This document shows positions 34,419 through 44,109 of a DNA stretch of 64,000 bases, piece after piece. Under the pieces are notes generated by a model that saw nothing but the letters and a program-made list of their open reading frames with translations, was not told the origin of the DNA and made no database searches. Both the position numbers and the translations under genes were made by a program. Source of the DNA: Komagataeibacter nataicola (lineage in GTDB: Bacteria; Pseudomonadota; Alphaproteobacteria; Acetobacterales; Acetobacteraceae); assembly GCF_003207795.1 (NCBI RefSeq), contig NZ_NIRT01000001.1:124001-188000 (forward strand), written 5' to 3'. How positions within the stretch are numbered: the first letter of the stretch is position 1; the number at the start of each line of letters is the position of its first letter.

Positions 34419-35270
34419 ATGACCATGCCACAGCGCCCCCACGGGCTTGAGCCGCTGCGCGACACCATTGCGCGGCATGGGCTGGATGCGCGCAAGGCGC
34501 TTGGGCAGCACTTCCTTCTTGATCCAGGCATTACGGCGCGGATCGCGGCCCTGGCGGGCGACCTTGCGGGACAGCATGTGGTCGAGGTTGGTCCCGGCCC
34601 CGGTGGCCTGACCCGCGCGCTGCTCGACACAAAGGCCGCCAGCATCATCGCCGTCGAGGTTGATCCGCGCGCGGTGGCGGTCATTACCGAGCTTGCGGCC
34701 CATGCACCCGAGCGCCTGCAGATCATCGAAGCGGACGCCATGCGCCGCGACCTGACCACGCTGTGCCCAGCCCCGCGCCAGATCATTGCCAACCTGCCCT
34801 ACAACGTGGGCACACCGCTGCTCGTGGGCTGGCTGCGGCAGGCGAGTGCATGGTCGCGGCTGACGCTCATGTTCCAGCAGGAAGTGGCCGAGCGCATTTG
34901 CGCCGCTCCCGGCTCAGACCATTATGGCCGACTGGGCGTGCTGGCGCAGTGGACATGCCGCTGTGGGGTCATGATGCACATTCCACCCGGCGCGTTCTCG
35001 CCGCCGCCCAAGGTCCATTCCGCCGTGGTGGGGCTGATCCCGCATGCCCAGCAGCCCGATGCCGCCCTGTTCCGCGCCATGGAGCAGGTTACGGCGGCAG
35101 CCTTCGGGCAGCGGCGCAAGATGCTGCGCGGGGCGCTGAAATCCATCGGTGGCGAAGCGCTTCTGGCCGAAGCGGGAATTGAGGGCAGCCGCCGGGCGGA
35201 AACGCTCGAAATCGCGGATTTCGACCGCCTCGCCCGCCTGCATGCCCGCCGCAGCGCGGCTGTAGCCTGA
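34419..35270 (+). CDS. rsmA: 16S rRNA dimethyladenosine transferase
   Basis: A 283-residue SAM-dependent enzyme that dimethylates two adjacent adenines near the 3' end of 16S rRNA. Motifs seen are ALGQHFLLDPGI (N-terminal clamp), VVEVGPGPGGLTRAL (SAM loop) and the adenine-binding motif IANLPYNVGTPLL. It lies 8 nt after surA. In many proteobacteria pdxA sits between surA and rsmA; it is absent here. The downstream end carries copy B of the palindromic element. Confidence 0.94.
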   Translation: MTMPQRPHGLEPLRDTIARHGLDARKALGQHFLLDPGITARIAALAGDLAGQHVVEVGPGPGGLTRALLDTKAASIIAVEVDPRAVAVITELAAHAPERLQIIEADAMRRDLTTLCPAPRQIIANLPYNVGTPLLVGWLRQASAWSRLTLMFQQEVAERICAAPGSDHYGRLGVLAQWTCRCGVMMHIPPGAFSPPPKVHSAVVGLIPHAQQPDAALFRAMEQVTAAAFGQRRKMLRGALKSIGGEALLAEAGIEGSRRAETLEIADFDRLARLHARRSAAVA

Positions 35271-35274
35271 AAAG

Positions 35275-35358
35275 ATAAAAGTTTTTGGTGAAGCTTTTTT
35301 CAAAAAGCTTCAAAGAACGCCGCCTTTTTGAAAAAAGGCAGTACCCAGAAACTTTTAT
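35275..35358 (+). repeat. Intergenic palindromic element, complete copy B
   Basis: An 84-bp element between convergent rsmA and cfa. Outer arms ATAAAAGTTTTTGGT and ACCCAGAAACTTTTAT are nearly complementary. Inside them are two hairpins: GAAGCTTTTTTCAAAAAGCTTC (35290-35311, given here as GAAGCTTTTTT and its complement) and CGCCTTTTTGAAAAAAGGC. Each hairpin has a T/A-rich top, so the element could act as a terminator in both directions. Confidence 0.85.
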
Positions 35359-35366
35359 TCTGCCCC

Positions 35367-36590
35367 TTATGCCGCACTTTCTACCCGCTGGCCCCGCGCC
35401 AGCATGTAGTCACGCGCCAGCGGCAGGGCATTGATTTCACGCGAGAGCGTAAGCTGGAAGTTCATGTGCCCCTGCACGCGAAACGCCAGTTCGGACACCA
35501 CCAGGTAGAACTCGAACATACGGCAGAAACGCTCATCATACAGCCGGGCGATCTGGGCGCGCCGCGCAGCAAAACGGGTGCGCCAGTGGGCGATGGTGCG
35601 GGCATAGTGCAGGCGCCAGATCTCGCAATCGGCCAGCCACAGCCCTGCCCGCTCCACCGCCCCCACCACCTCGCTCACGGCGGGGGAATAGCCACCGGGA
35701 AAGATGTAGCGGTCAATCCACGGATTGGTCACGCCCGGCCCTTCCCTGCGGCCTATGGCGTGCAGCACCATCACCCCATGCGGCCGGAGCGCGCGGCGCA
35801 TGGCGGCAAAGAAGGCAGGGTAATGCGCCACCCCCACATGCTCGAACATGCCGACTGAAATGATCCGGTCATACTGCCGTGCAACAGTGCGGTAATCGAG
35901 CAGCTCGAAACGCACCCTGCCCTCCAGCCCCGCAGCACGCGCCCGGCTCTGGGCAATGTGCAACTGCTCGCTCGACAGGGTGATGCCGGTGACACACGCG
36001 CCATAATCACGCGCCAGAGTCAGCCCCAGTCCACCCCAGCCACACCCCACATCCAGCACGCTCATGCCGGGACGGTGCAGGTGGAGCTTGGCGGCGAGAT
36101 GATGCTTTTTGGCAGCCTGCGCCTCGGCCAGCGTTTCATGCCCGGTGGGGAAGTAGCCGCAGGAATACTGCATGTCCTCATCAAGAAAATGCCGGTACAG
36201 CGTGCTGTCGAGATCGTAATGATGGGCCACGTTGCGCCGGGCGCGCTGGCGGGTGTTGTCCTGCAGCCATGACCGCGCCATGAAGCGCAGGGTGGAGAAC
36301 ACGCGCTCGCCCGCCGGGCTGCGCTCCATCACGTTGCGCATGAGCACATGCATCAGCTCATACAGCGTGCACCCCACGGGGCGCAGCGTGCCGGCCATGT
36401 AGGCCTCGCCCACCTTCAGCGCGGGGTCAAGCAGCAGGGCGCGCGCGGTAGCCGTATCGGCAAGGTGCATGGCGGCCTGCGGGCCGGGCCTGCCCACGTA
36501 GCTGCGCCGGTCTCCATCAGGGTAATAGACCTCGAGCCGGCCTGAAGTGATGAAATGGCTGAAAGCCCGGTCCAGCAGTACAGGCGTCAT
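35367..36590 (-). CDS. cfa: Cyclopropane-fatty-acyl-phospholipid synthase
   Basis: A 407-residue SAM-dependent enzyme that adds a methylene to unsaturated acyl chains of membrane phospholipids, commonly under acid or stationary stress. The N-terminal lipid-binding region (1-115) is followed by YDLDSTLYRHFLDEDMQYSC, the SAM motif VLDVGCGWGGLGLTLARDYG and ISVGMFEHVGVAHYPAFF. The ATG at 36590 has a GGAG site. It is separated from the ribosomal operon upstream by a strong terminator, so it has its own promoter in the 40 or so bases between. Acid tolerance in an acetic acid bacterium would fit. Confidence 0.94.
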   Translation of the reverse strand: MTPVLLDRAFSHFITSGRLEVYYPDGDRRSYVGRPGPQAAMHLADTATARALLLDPALKVGEAYMAGTLRPVGCTLYELMHVLMRNVMERSPAGERVFSTLRFMARSWLQDNTRQRARRNVAHHYDLDSTLYRHFLDEDMQYSCGYFPTGHETLAEAQAAKKHHLAAKLHLHRPGMSVLDVGCGWGGLGLTLARDYGACVTGITLSSEQLHIAQSRARAAGLEGRVRFELLDYRTVARQYDRIISVGMFEHVGVAHYPAFFAAMRRALRPHGVMVLHAIGRREGPGVTNPWIDRYIFPGGYSPAVSEVVGAVERAGLWLADCEIWRLHYARTIAHWRTRFAARRAQIARLYDERFCRMFEFYLVVSELAFRVQGHMNFQLTLSREINALPLARDYMLARGQRVESAA

Positions 36591-36632
36591 CGGTTTTCTC
36601 CCCGCATGCCTTACGCTGCAACCCGAACGGCA

Positions 36633-36664
36633 AAAGCCCGGAAGAGTTTCCTCTTCCGGGCTTT
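36633..36664 (-). terminator. Rho-independent terminator of the rpsF-rpsR-rplI operon
   Basis: A perfect 14-bp stem, AAAGCCCGGAAGAG with CTCTTCCGGGCTTT, around a 4-base loop, 46 nt beyond the rplI stop. On the minus strand the stem ends in CTTTTG, giving a short U-run. It isolates cfa from the ribosomal operon. Confidence 0.85.
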
Positions 36665-36709
36665 CACAACCGGTCCGCTCACCCGCGGGCGGGTGACGGA
36701 TCAGGTCAA

Positions 36710-37300
36710 TCAGACAGCCGGGGTTTCCTCGATGGCGGTCTCTTCCGAAACTTCGCCCTCGGTTACCACGCCTTCATCAGCCAGTGTGGGTTCGTCGTCG
36801 ATATCAACGCCGATTTCCTCGCCACGGGCCTGACGCTCTGCTTCTTCCTCAGAGCGGGCAACGTTCACGGTCACCTGCATGGACACTTCCGGGTGCAGGG
36901 CAACGCTTACGTCATACAGGCCAAGCTGCTTGATCGGCTCGGGCAGGATCACCTGGTTACGGGTGATGGTCAGGCCAGCCTTGGTCGCCGCTTCAGCGAT
37001 GTCACGGGTCGTAACCGAGCCGTACAGACTGCCGCTGTCACCCGCCTGACGGATCAGGATGACCGACAGGCCGTGCATGCGCTCGGACAGGCGCTCGGCC
37101 TCCTCGCGGTTCTTGAGGTTCTGGGCCTCAAGCTGCACGCGCTCACGCTCGAAGCGCTCGCGGTTGTGTGCGTTGGCGCGGATCGCCTTGCCCTGGGGCA
37201 GCAGGAAGTTACGGGCATAGCCCGGCTTCACCGTGACGATCTCGCCCATCTGGCCCAGCTTCTCGACGCGCTGGAGCAGGATGAGTTCTACTGCGGACAT
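36710..37300 (-). CDS. rplI: 50S ribosomal protein L9 with acidic C-terminal extension
   Basis: A 196-residue L9. The N-terminal domain reads [33 protein letters not shown] (the L9 signature, read in two pieces), joined by the long central helix to the C-terminal domain ending at [15 protein letters not shown], near residue 160. Typical L9 is about 149 residues; here a further 35 or so very acidic residues ([27 protein letters not shown]) follow. L9 binds 23S rRNA near the L1 stalk. Last gene of the operon, 13 nt after rpsR. Confidence 0.95.
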   Translation of the reverse strand: MSAVELILLQRVEKLGQMGEIVTVKPGYARNFLLPQGKAIRANAHNRERFERERVQLEAQNLKNREEAERLSERMHGLSVILIRQAGDSGSLYGSVTTRDIAEAATKAGLTITRNQVILPEPIKQLGLYDVSVALHPEVSMQVTVNVARSEEEAERQARGEEIGVDIDDEPTLADEGVVTEGEVSEETAIEETPAV

Positions 37301-37313
37301 GATTCTGCCTCCC

Positions 37314-37589
37314 TCAGCTTACAATGTAGGGCAGCAAAGCCAGGAAACGCGCACGCTTGATGGCCTGGGCCAGTTCACGCTGCTTCTTGGCGGAGACTGC
37401 CGTGATGCGGCTGGGAACGATCTTGCCACGCTCGGACAGGAAGCGGCTCAGCAGGCGCACGTCCTTGTAGTCGATCTTCGGCGCGTTGGGGCCGGAGAAC
37501 GGGCAGGACTTGCGGCGACGATAGAACGGACGGCGCGCGCCAACCGCAACGCGGCGGGCGGCGGGGTTGATCTCGGTGGTTTCAGACAT
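37314..37589 (-). CDS. rpsR: 30S ribosomal protein S18
   Basis: A 91-residue S18. The conserved part is [40 protein letters not shown] and the basic [21 protein letters not shown]18 binds the 16S platform as a heterodimer with S6. Located between rpsF (6 nt gap) and rplI, as in most bacteria. The SPFSG-type cysteine is retained. Confidence 0.97.
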   Translation of the reverse strand: MSETTEINPAARRVAVGARRPFYRRRKSCPFSGPNAPKIDYKDVRLLSRFLSERGKIVPSRITAVSAKKQRELAQAIKRARFLALLPYIVS

Positions 37590-37595
37590 CAGCTC

Positions 37596-38081
37596 TTACT
37601 CCGCTTCGGCGCTGGCAGTGGCGTTGGCGCGCTGCTGTTCTTCACGCTCGTTACGGGCGCGGAACTCCTCGCGGTCATCGAAATTGCGGCGCGTGCCACG
37701 GCCGCTCTCGAAACGGCCGGTGGGCTTGGGCCCACGGAAGCCACGCTCACGCTCGTCACCCTTGCGCGACAGGATGACCGAGGGAGCCTCGTCAATCTCG
37801 TCGATACGCAGGGTCAGGACGCGCAGGATATCTTCGTTCAGGCTGAGCTGGCGCTCGATTTCCTTGACCGCGGCGGCAGGCGCATCAAGGCCGAGGAGCA
37901 TGTAGTGGCCCTTGCGGTTCTTCTTGATACGGTAAGCCAGCGTGCGCAGGCCCCAGTATTCGCGCTTCTTGATGGAGCCGGATTCGGCTTCCAGATAGGT
38001 GGCGATGCCATCAGCAATGGCTTCGACCTGCTGCTGCGACACGTCATTACGTGCGATCAGCACGGTTTCATACAACGGCAT
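37596..38081 (-). CDS. rpsF: 30S ribosomal protein S6 with charged C-terminal extension
   Basis: A 161-residue S6. Residues 1-100 form the conserved ferredoxin-like fold (MPLYETVLIARNDVSQQQVE, YWGLRTLAYRIKKNRKGHYM, LNEDILRVLTLRIDEI). The remaining 55-60 residues are a disordered, arginine- and glutamate-rich tail (RFESGRGTRRNFDDREEFRA) ending in NATASAEAE. The ATG at 38081 has AGGGAG upstream. The first gene of the operon; its leader carries a bulged hairpin that could be the S6:S18 binding site. Confidence 0.96.
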   Translation of the reverse strand: MPLYETVLIARNDVSQQQVEAIADGIATYLEAESGSIKKREYWGLRTLAYRIKKNRKGHYMLLGLDAPAAAVKEIERQLSLNEDILRVLTLRIDEIDEAPSVILSRKGDERERGFRGPKPTGRFESGRGTRRNFDDREEFRARNEREEQQRANATASAEAE

Positions 38082-38112
38082 TGGTACTCCCTTCGGATCA
38101 CTTCAACCCCCG

Positions 38113-38136
38113 CATGGCCGGACACGGTCCGCCATG
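38113..38136 (-). promoter_or_regulatory. Bulged hairpin in the rpsF leader (candidate S6:S18 autoregulatory site)
   Basis: On the minus strand, CATGGCGGAC-cgt-GTCCGGCCATG forms a 10-bp stem with a single bulged base and a 3-base loop, 32 nt before the rpsF start. Many bacteria carry an rpsF leader structure bound by the S6:S18 dimer. Position and shape fit, but I could not match the full consensus. Confidence 0.4.
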
Positions 38137-38240
38137 TTGCCCACAGGGCACGGGTATAGCCGGGGACGATGCCACGCACCCGGCAGGGAAGGAGCGGGTT
38201 GAAACACAAACCCCGCCCCGGCACAAGGAAAAAGTACGGT

Positions 38241-38795
38241 TTACTTCGGATCTTTCGGCGCCAGCCACGTAAAGACCGGCTCGGGCGAGACCAGTTGCGG
38301 CTCGTCATGGCGGAACCCCGTGACCGACTTGACCACCGCGAGCGGCACGTCAAGCATCGGGCCGGGGCCACGGGTCTCGCCCTTTTCCATCATGGCGCGG
38401 GTGGCGACAAAGGCCTCCCTGTGCAGCGCGGGCACGGCGGGCGGGGCCTCGCCGGTTATCTCGAGCGCGAGCATCTCCCCGCCACGCCCGTCATGCACCA
38501 CGCTCCAGCATTCCTCGCCCTCCTCGTAGCCCTGAGCCTGGCTGACGGGGTCGACGCTCCCGACATCACACGTGACCAGCCTGCCCTCGCGCACGAGGGT
38601 CTTACGGTCATAATCGGCCAGAAGCCCGCTGTCGTTATCAACACGGATGACAAACCACCCGTTGGGCAGGTCGGCTATGGCGTAAGGCGCCTCACCCCCC
38701 GGATCGGGCGTGCCGGTGTCACGCAGGCCAAGCGCATCGAGCAGGGCAGCCCGATCCACGCCGTGGAATTTGTAATAGGATACGTCGAACTCCAT
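38241..38795 (-). CDS. Unknown soluble protein, 184 residues
   Basis: No family recognised. The sequence begins MEFDVSYYKFHGVDRAALLD and is a compact acidic, probably alpha/beta soluble protein. LPNGWFVIRVDNDSGLL and GYEEGEECWSVVHDGRGGEM are beta-rich, and no signal peptide or membrane helix is seen. Codon use resembles its neighbours and the frame is preserved over the full length, supporting a real gene. It is 159 nt downstream-strand-wise from the rpsF start with its own gap on both sides, so probably monocistronic. Confidence 0.75.
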   Translation of the reverse strand: MEFDVSYYKFHGVDRAALLDALGLRDTGTPDPGGEAPYAIADLPNGWFVIRVDNDSGLLADYDRKTLVREGRLVTCDVGSVDPVSQAQGYEEGEECWSVVHDGRGGEMLALEITGEAPPAVPALHREAFVATRAMMEKGETRGPGPMLDVPLAVVKSVTGFRHDEPQLVSPEPVFTWLAPKDPK

Positions 38796-38889
38796 TGCCC
38801 TCTCTCCAATTATGCAACAGAGAGGAAATGGTAACGGTTTCGTGTTATAACAATATCTGAGATACTATTTTTATGCGTCTGACTGCATG

Positions 38890-39481
38890 TCAGGCCAGCC
38901 GCAGCCGCGCGGGCGGCACAAGGCCGAGCGCATGCGGAATGGTCCAGACCTCATGCAGGGTGCGCACCTTGCGAAACCCCGCCCGCAGGTAATTGGGCAG
39001 CGCACGCGGATGATCGGCCGTGCAGGTATTGACCCTGAGCGCCGCAGGCCGCAGCCCCCAGGCCCGTGCCACCATGTTATGCAGGAAGGCCTGCCCCACC
39101 CCGCGCCCGATCCATGCGGGCAGCAGGCCGAAATAGGCGATGTTCACGTCAGGCCCGTAGCGGCTGTCGAGTTCGCAGAAACCGGCAGGCTCGCTGCCAT
39201 CATAGAGTACATGCACGGCAATGCCGGGGCCTGACAGCAGGCGGGCAAGCTCGGCATCGGGCATGACGCGGCGCAGCCACCAGCAGTAATCCTGCCCCAC
39301 CGCATCATACAGGGCGCGGTACCACGCAACCCCTGGGCGGAAGGTCTGGCGGATGCTGTAGCCCGGCGGCAGCGCCGGAGGAATTCCGGGTGGCGGACGG
39401 TCCATGCACAGGAACGTCACATCCACCCCGATCCGTGTTCCACCCCCATCCGGCTCATCGCGGCTGGGGGTACATGGAACC

Positions 39482-39492
<11 letters not shown>
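38890..39492 (-). CDS. GNAT-family N-acetyltransferase
   Basis: About 200 residues with a GNAT core. [20 protein letters not shown] and [30 protein letters not shown] (read in pieces) hold the acetyl-CoA loop (R/Q-x-x-G-x-G as IGRGVGQ), and [23 protein letters not shown] is the final motif. The substrate is unknown. The start is unclear: the ATG at 39492 lies inside the last 11 nt of rpoD, which would couple it to the sigma factor, whereas the ATG at 39405 fits the usual N-terminus better but has no ribosome site. Confidence 0.82.
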
Positions 39493-41461
<1,969 letters not shown>

Positions 41462-41681
41462 GCCCGATCTATCCCTACCCAGCAAATCCGTTTACACGCG
41501 TGCGCCCAAACCAGCCCGCGCACAGGGGCCGCGCCCTTGTTCCCGCCCCCTTCATGCTCCGGGACAGGATACGGCCAATCATACCGTTTTCATCTGCATT
41601 TGTCTGGTGCAGGTGGTCGATAACATGGTCGAAGTCAAGGGCACGCACGCCCCATTTCATTCAATCGGCCCATTTTCCGCC

Positions 41682-43475
41682 TCATTCCTCCTCCTCCTCG
41701 TCGCCACGGCGCAGGGCGTCGAGCGCCAGCAGGCGGGTGCGCAGGCTGTCCCATTCCGCCTCATCGGGCGTGCCTGCGCACAGGCGCTCGGTATCGGCGC
41801 GCAGTTCGGCGGCGAAGCGCTCCACGTCGAGCAGTGCGTAAAAATGCCACCACTCCTGCACGGGGTCGGTATCGAACAGGTCGGCATCCGCCGCCTGGCC
41901 GCGCCGCCCGCGTGTGGCGGCCACGCGCTGGCGCACATCGGCAAGGCCCGCGGCGGCCAGCCGGGCTGCAAGTTCATCCGTATCGGGCAGTTCGCCATTG
42001 CGGTCATACAGGTCGAGCAGCTCCTCGCGCAGGGCCGCGAGGTCGGGCGGCAGTTCGAGGCTGCAATAGGCGTCCTGCACCGCGTCGAGCACGCGGGGCT
42101 GTTCAAGCAGGATGGCGCTGAGAATGCACTGGCGCTGCAGGTCGGCAGCCATGGGGGCGACCGGCGCAGTGGCCACGGGCACCCTTTTTGCCCCCCCGCG
42201 CCCATCGCGGCGAAAGGTCTGGAAAAAGCTGTCGAGCAGGGTCGAGCGGTATTCGGCGGCCAGCGTCTTGTCGGGTATGAGGGCCGCCACCGCCACGAGC
42301 CTGCGCCGCAGGGCCGCGCGCTGTTCGGGGCCGGGGTCGCGTACGCCCTCGCTCATCAGCCCGAACAATACCTGCCCCATCGGGCGCGCACCCTCGATCA
42401 TGGCGGCCATGGCGGCACTGCCATGACGGCGCACGAGGCTGTCGGGGTCCTCGCCCTCGGGCAGGGTGCAAAAGCGCAGGGTGCGCTCGATATTGAGCAG
42501 CGGCAGGGCGGTTTCCGCCGCCTTCACCGCCGCGCGCTGGCCTGCGCCATCGCCATCGAAGCACAGTACGGGTGCCGGAGCGACCTGCCACAGCGCCTCG
42601 AGCTGCTCGGCGGTGAGCGCCGTGCCCAGCGGGGCGACAGCCCCAGCAAAGCCTGCCTGATGCAGCGCGATCACATCCATGTAGCCTTCAACCACCAGCA
42701 GCTCGGCCCCGGCTCCGCTGCCGCGCACGCCCTCGCGCGCGCGGTCGAGGCCGAAGAGCACCCGGCGCTTGGAGAAAATCGCGGTCTCCGGCCCGTTGAG
42801 GTATTTGGGCTGGCCATCGCCCAGAATGCGCCCGCCAAACGAGACCAGCCGCCCGCGCCGGTCGCGGATGGGAAAGGTCACGCGGTTGAAGAACAGTTCA
42901 CGCTGGGGGGCGCCACTTTCATCGGCGCGCATGACCCCCGCATCACGCAGCATGGCGGGTGTTATGTCGAGTTTGGCCATTTCGGCCACCAGATCCCCCC
43001 GCCCCGCACCCGACCAGCCCAGACCGAAGGCGGCGATGGTCTCATCCGTCAGGCCACGACCCTGCAGGTAGGCCAGCCCCTCGCGCCCTTCCGGCTCATA
43101 CAGCCTGCGCCGCCATGACTGCTGCACGGCCTCGAGCACATCGCCAAGGCTGCGGGCCTGCTCGGCGCGCTCGCGCTGCACCGGGTCGGGCTTTGGCATG
43201 TCCATGCCGGCCGCCGTGGCCAGTTCCTCCACCGCCTCGGGGAAGGAACGGCCCTCGCTCTGCATGACAAATGTAATGACATCGCCATGCGCCTGGCAGC
43301 CAAAGCAGTGGTAGTGGTCATCATACACATAGAACGATGGCGTCTTTTCCCCATGGAAGGGGCAGCATGCCTTCCAGTTTTTTCCCGAGCGCACCAGTTT
43401 GGTGCGCCGCCCGATCACGGGGGCGATGGGCGTGCGGGCACGCAGTTCATCGAGGAATGCGGGGTCAAGCGCCAT
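41682..43475 (-). CDS. dnaG: DNA primase DnaG
   Basis: A 597-residue primase that makes RNA primers for replication. The N-terminal CHC2 zinc ribbon reads CPFHGEKTPSFYVYDDHYHCFGC (residues about 40-65, read in two pieces). The RNA polymerase core has the basic-region motif RVTFPIRDRRGRLVSFGGRI, the TOPRIM motifs LLVVEGYMDVIALHQAG and CFDGDGAGQRAAVKA. The C-terminal 150 residues form the helicase-interacting part and end in an unusual EEEE run. The start is the ATG at 43475. It lies 22 nt after yqeY on the same strand. Confidence 0.96.
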   Translation of the reverse strand: MALDPAFLDELRARTPIAPVIGRRTKLVRSGKNWKACCPFHGEKTPSFYVYDDHYHCFGCQAHGDVITFVMQSEGRSFPEAVEELATAAGMDMPKPDPVQRERAEQARSLGDVLEAVQQSWRRRLYEPEGREGLAYLQGRGLTDETIAAFGLGWSGAGRGDLVAEMAKLDITPAMLRDAGVMRADESGAPQRELFFNRVTFPIRDRRGRLVSFGGRILGDGQPKYLNGPETAIFSKRRVLFGLDRAREGVRGSGAGAELLVVEGYMDVIALHQAGFAGAVAPLGTALTAEQLEALWQVAPAPVLCFDGDGAGQRAAVKAAETALPLLNIERTLRFCTLPEGEDPDSLVRRHGSAAMAAMIEGARPMGQVLFGLMSEGVRDPGPEQRAALRRRLVAVAALIPDKTLAAEYRSTLLDSFFQTFRRDGRGGAKRVPVATAPVAPMAADLQRQCILSAILLEQPRVLDAVQDAYCSLELPPDLAALREELLDLYDRNGELPDTDELAARLAAAGLADVRQRVAATRGRRGQAADADLFDTDPVQEWWHFYALLDVERFAAELRADTERLCAGTPDEAEWDSLRTRLLALDALRRGDEEEEE

Positions 43476-43497
43476 CGTTATACGGACTCCGGCGCGA

Positions 43498-43956
43498 TCA
43501 GGCCGAAAGCCGCGCACGCACCACGGCGGATGCGCTGGCCGGGTTCAGCGCCGCGCCAAACTGCTCCCTGAGGGCCGCCATGACCTTGCCCATGTCCTTC
43601 ATGGAGGTGGCATCGGTGCGCTCGATGGCTTCGCGCACGGCGGCCTCGATGGTGGCGTCATCCAGATCGGGGGGCAGGTAGTCGCGGATGATCGCGATCT
43701 CGGCCTCTTCCTTTCCGGCCAGTTCGGGGCGGCCGCCCTTGAGGTACATCGCCGCCGATTCCGTGCGGGACTTGATCATGCCGCGCAGCATGGAAATCAC
43801 GGCCTCATCGCTCACCTGGTCCTCGCCCCTGGCGCGGCCTGCGATATCGACATCCTTCAGCTTTGCCGTAATCATGCGGATGGTGCCGACCTTTTCGCTC
43901 TGGCCAGCCTTCATGGCGGTTTTCAGGTCATCCATGAAACGTGCGCGCAGGGACAT
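43498..43956 (-). CDS. GatB/YqeY-domain protein
   Basis: A 152-residue, all-helical protein of the YqeY family: LRARFMDDLKTAMKAGQSEK, RMITAKLKDVDIAGRARGED, then the tRNA-tail-like domain of GatB with DLDDATIEAAVREAIERTDA and DMGKVMAALREQFG. It may interact with tRNA or amidotransferases; its job is not established. The start is the ATG at 43956; the frame runs open to 44235 across the carA promoter, which I reject. It precedes dnaG in the same direction and is divergent from carA. Confidence 0.9.
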   Translation of the reverse strand: MSLRARFMDDLKTAMKAGQSEKVGTIRMITAKLKDVDIAGRARGEDQVSDEAVISMLRGMIKSRTESAAMYLKGGRPELAGKEEAEIAIIRDYLPPDLDDATIEAAVREAIERTDATSMKDMGKVMAALREQFGAALNPASASAVVRARLSA

Positions 43957-44017
43957 GCTGTCAACTCCTCTGCCCGGCGGGAGGGCACGATGCCCCCCTT
44001 GCATGCCGGGAATAATT

Positions 44018-44063
44018 TTCCCAATGTCTCGGTGTAAGGATATGTGGGAATTTTCTTCCCAAT
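44018..44063 (+). promoter_or_regulatory. Repeated TTCCCA half-sites between yqeY and carA
   Basis: TTCCCAAT occurs at 44018-44025 and 44056-44063, and its complement TGGGAA lies between them at 44045-44050. The three sites lie 47-92 bp before the start of the helix-turn-helix-CarA reading frame, in an AT-rich patch of an otherwise GC-rich sequence. They could be the operator read by that helix-turn-helix. Function is inferred. Confidence 0.4.
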
Positions 44064-44109
44064 TACCAGAGACGCTGTTAGGCAATACTCCCGGAAGGGA
44101 CATCATCCA

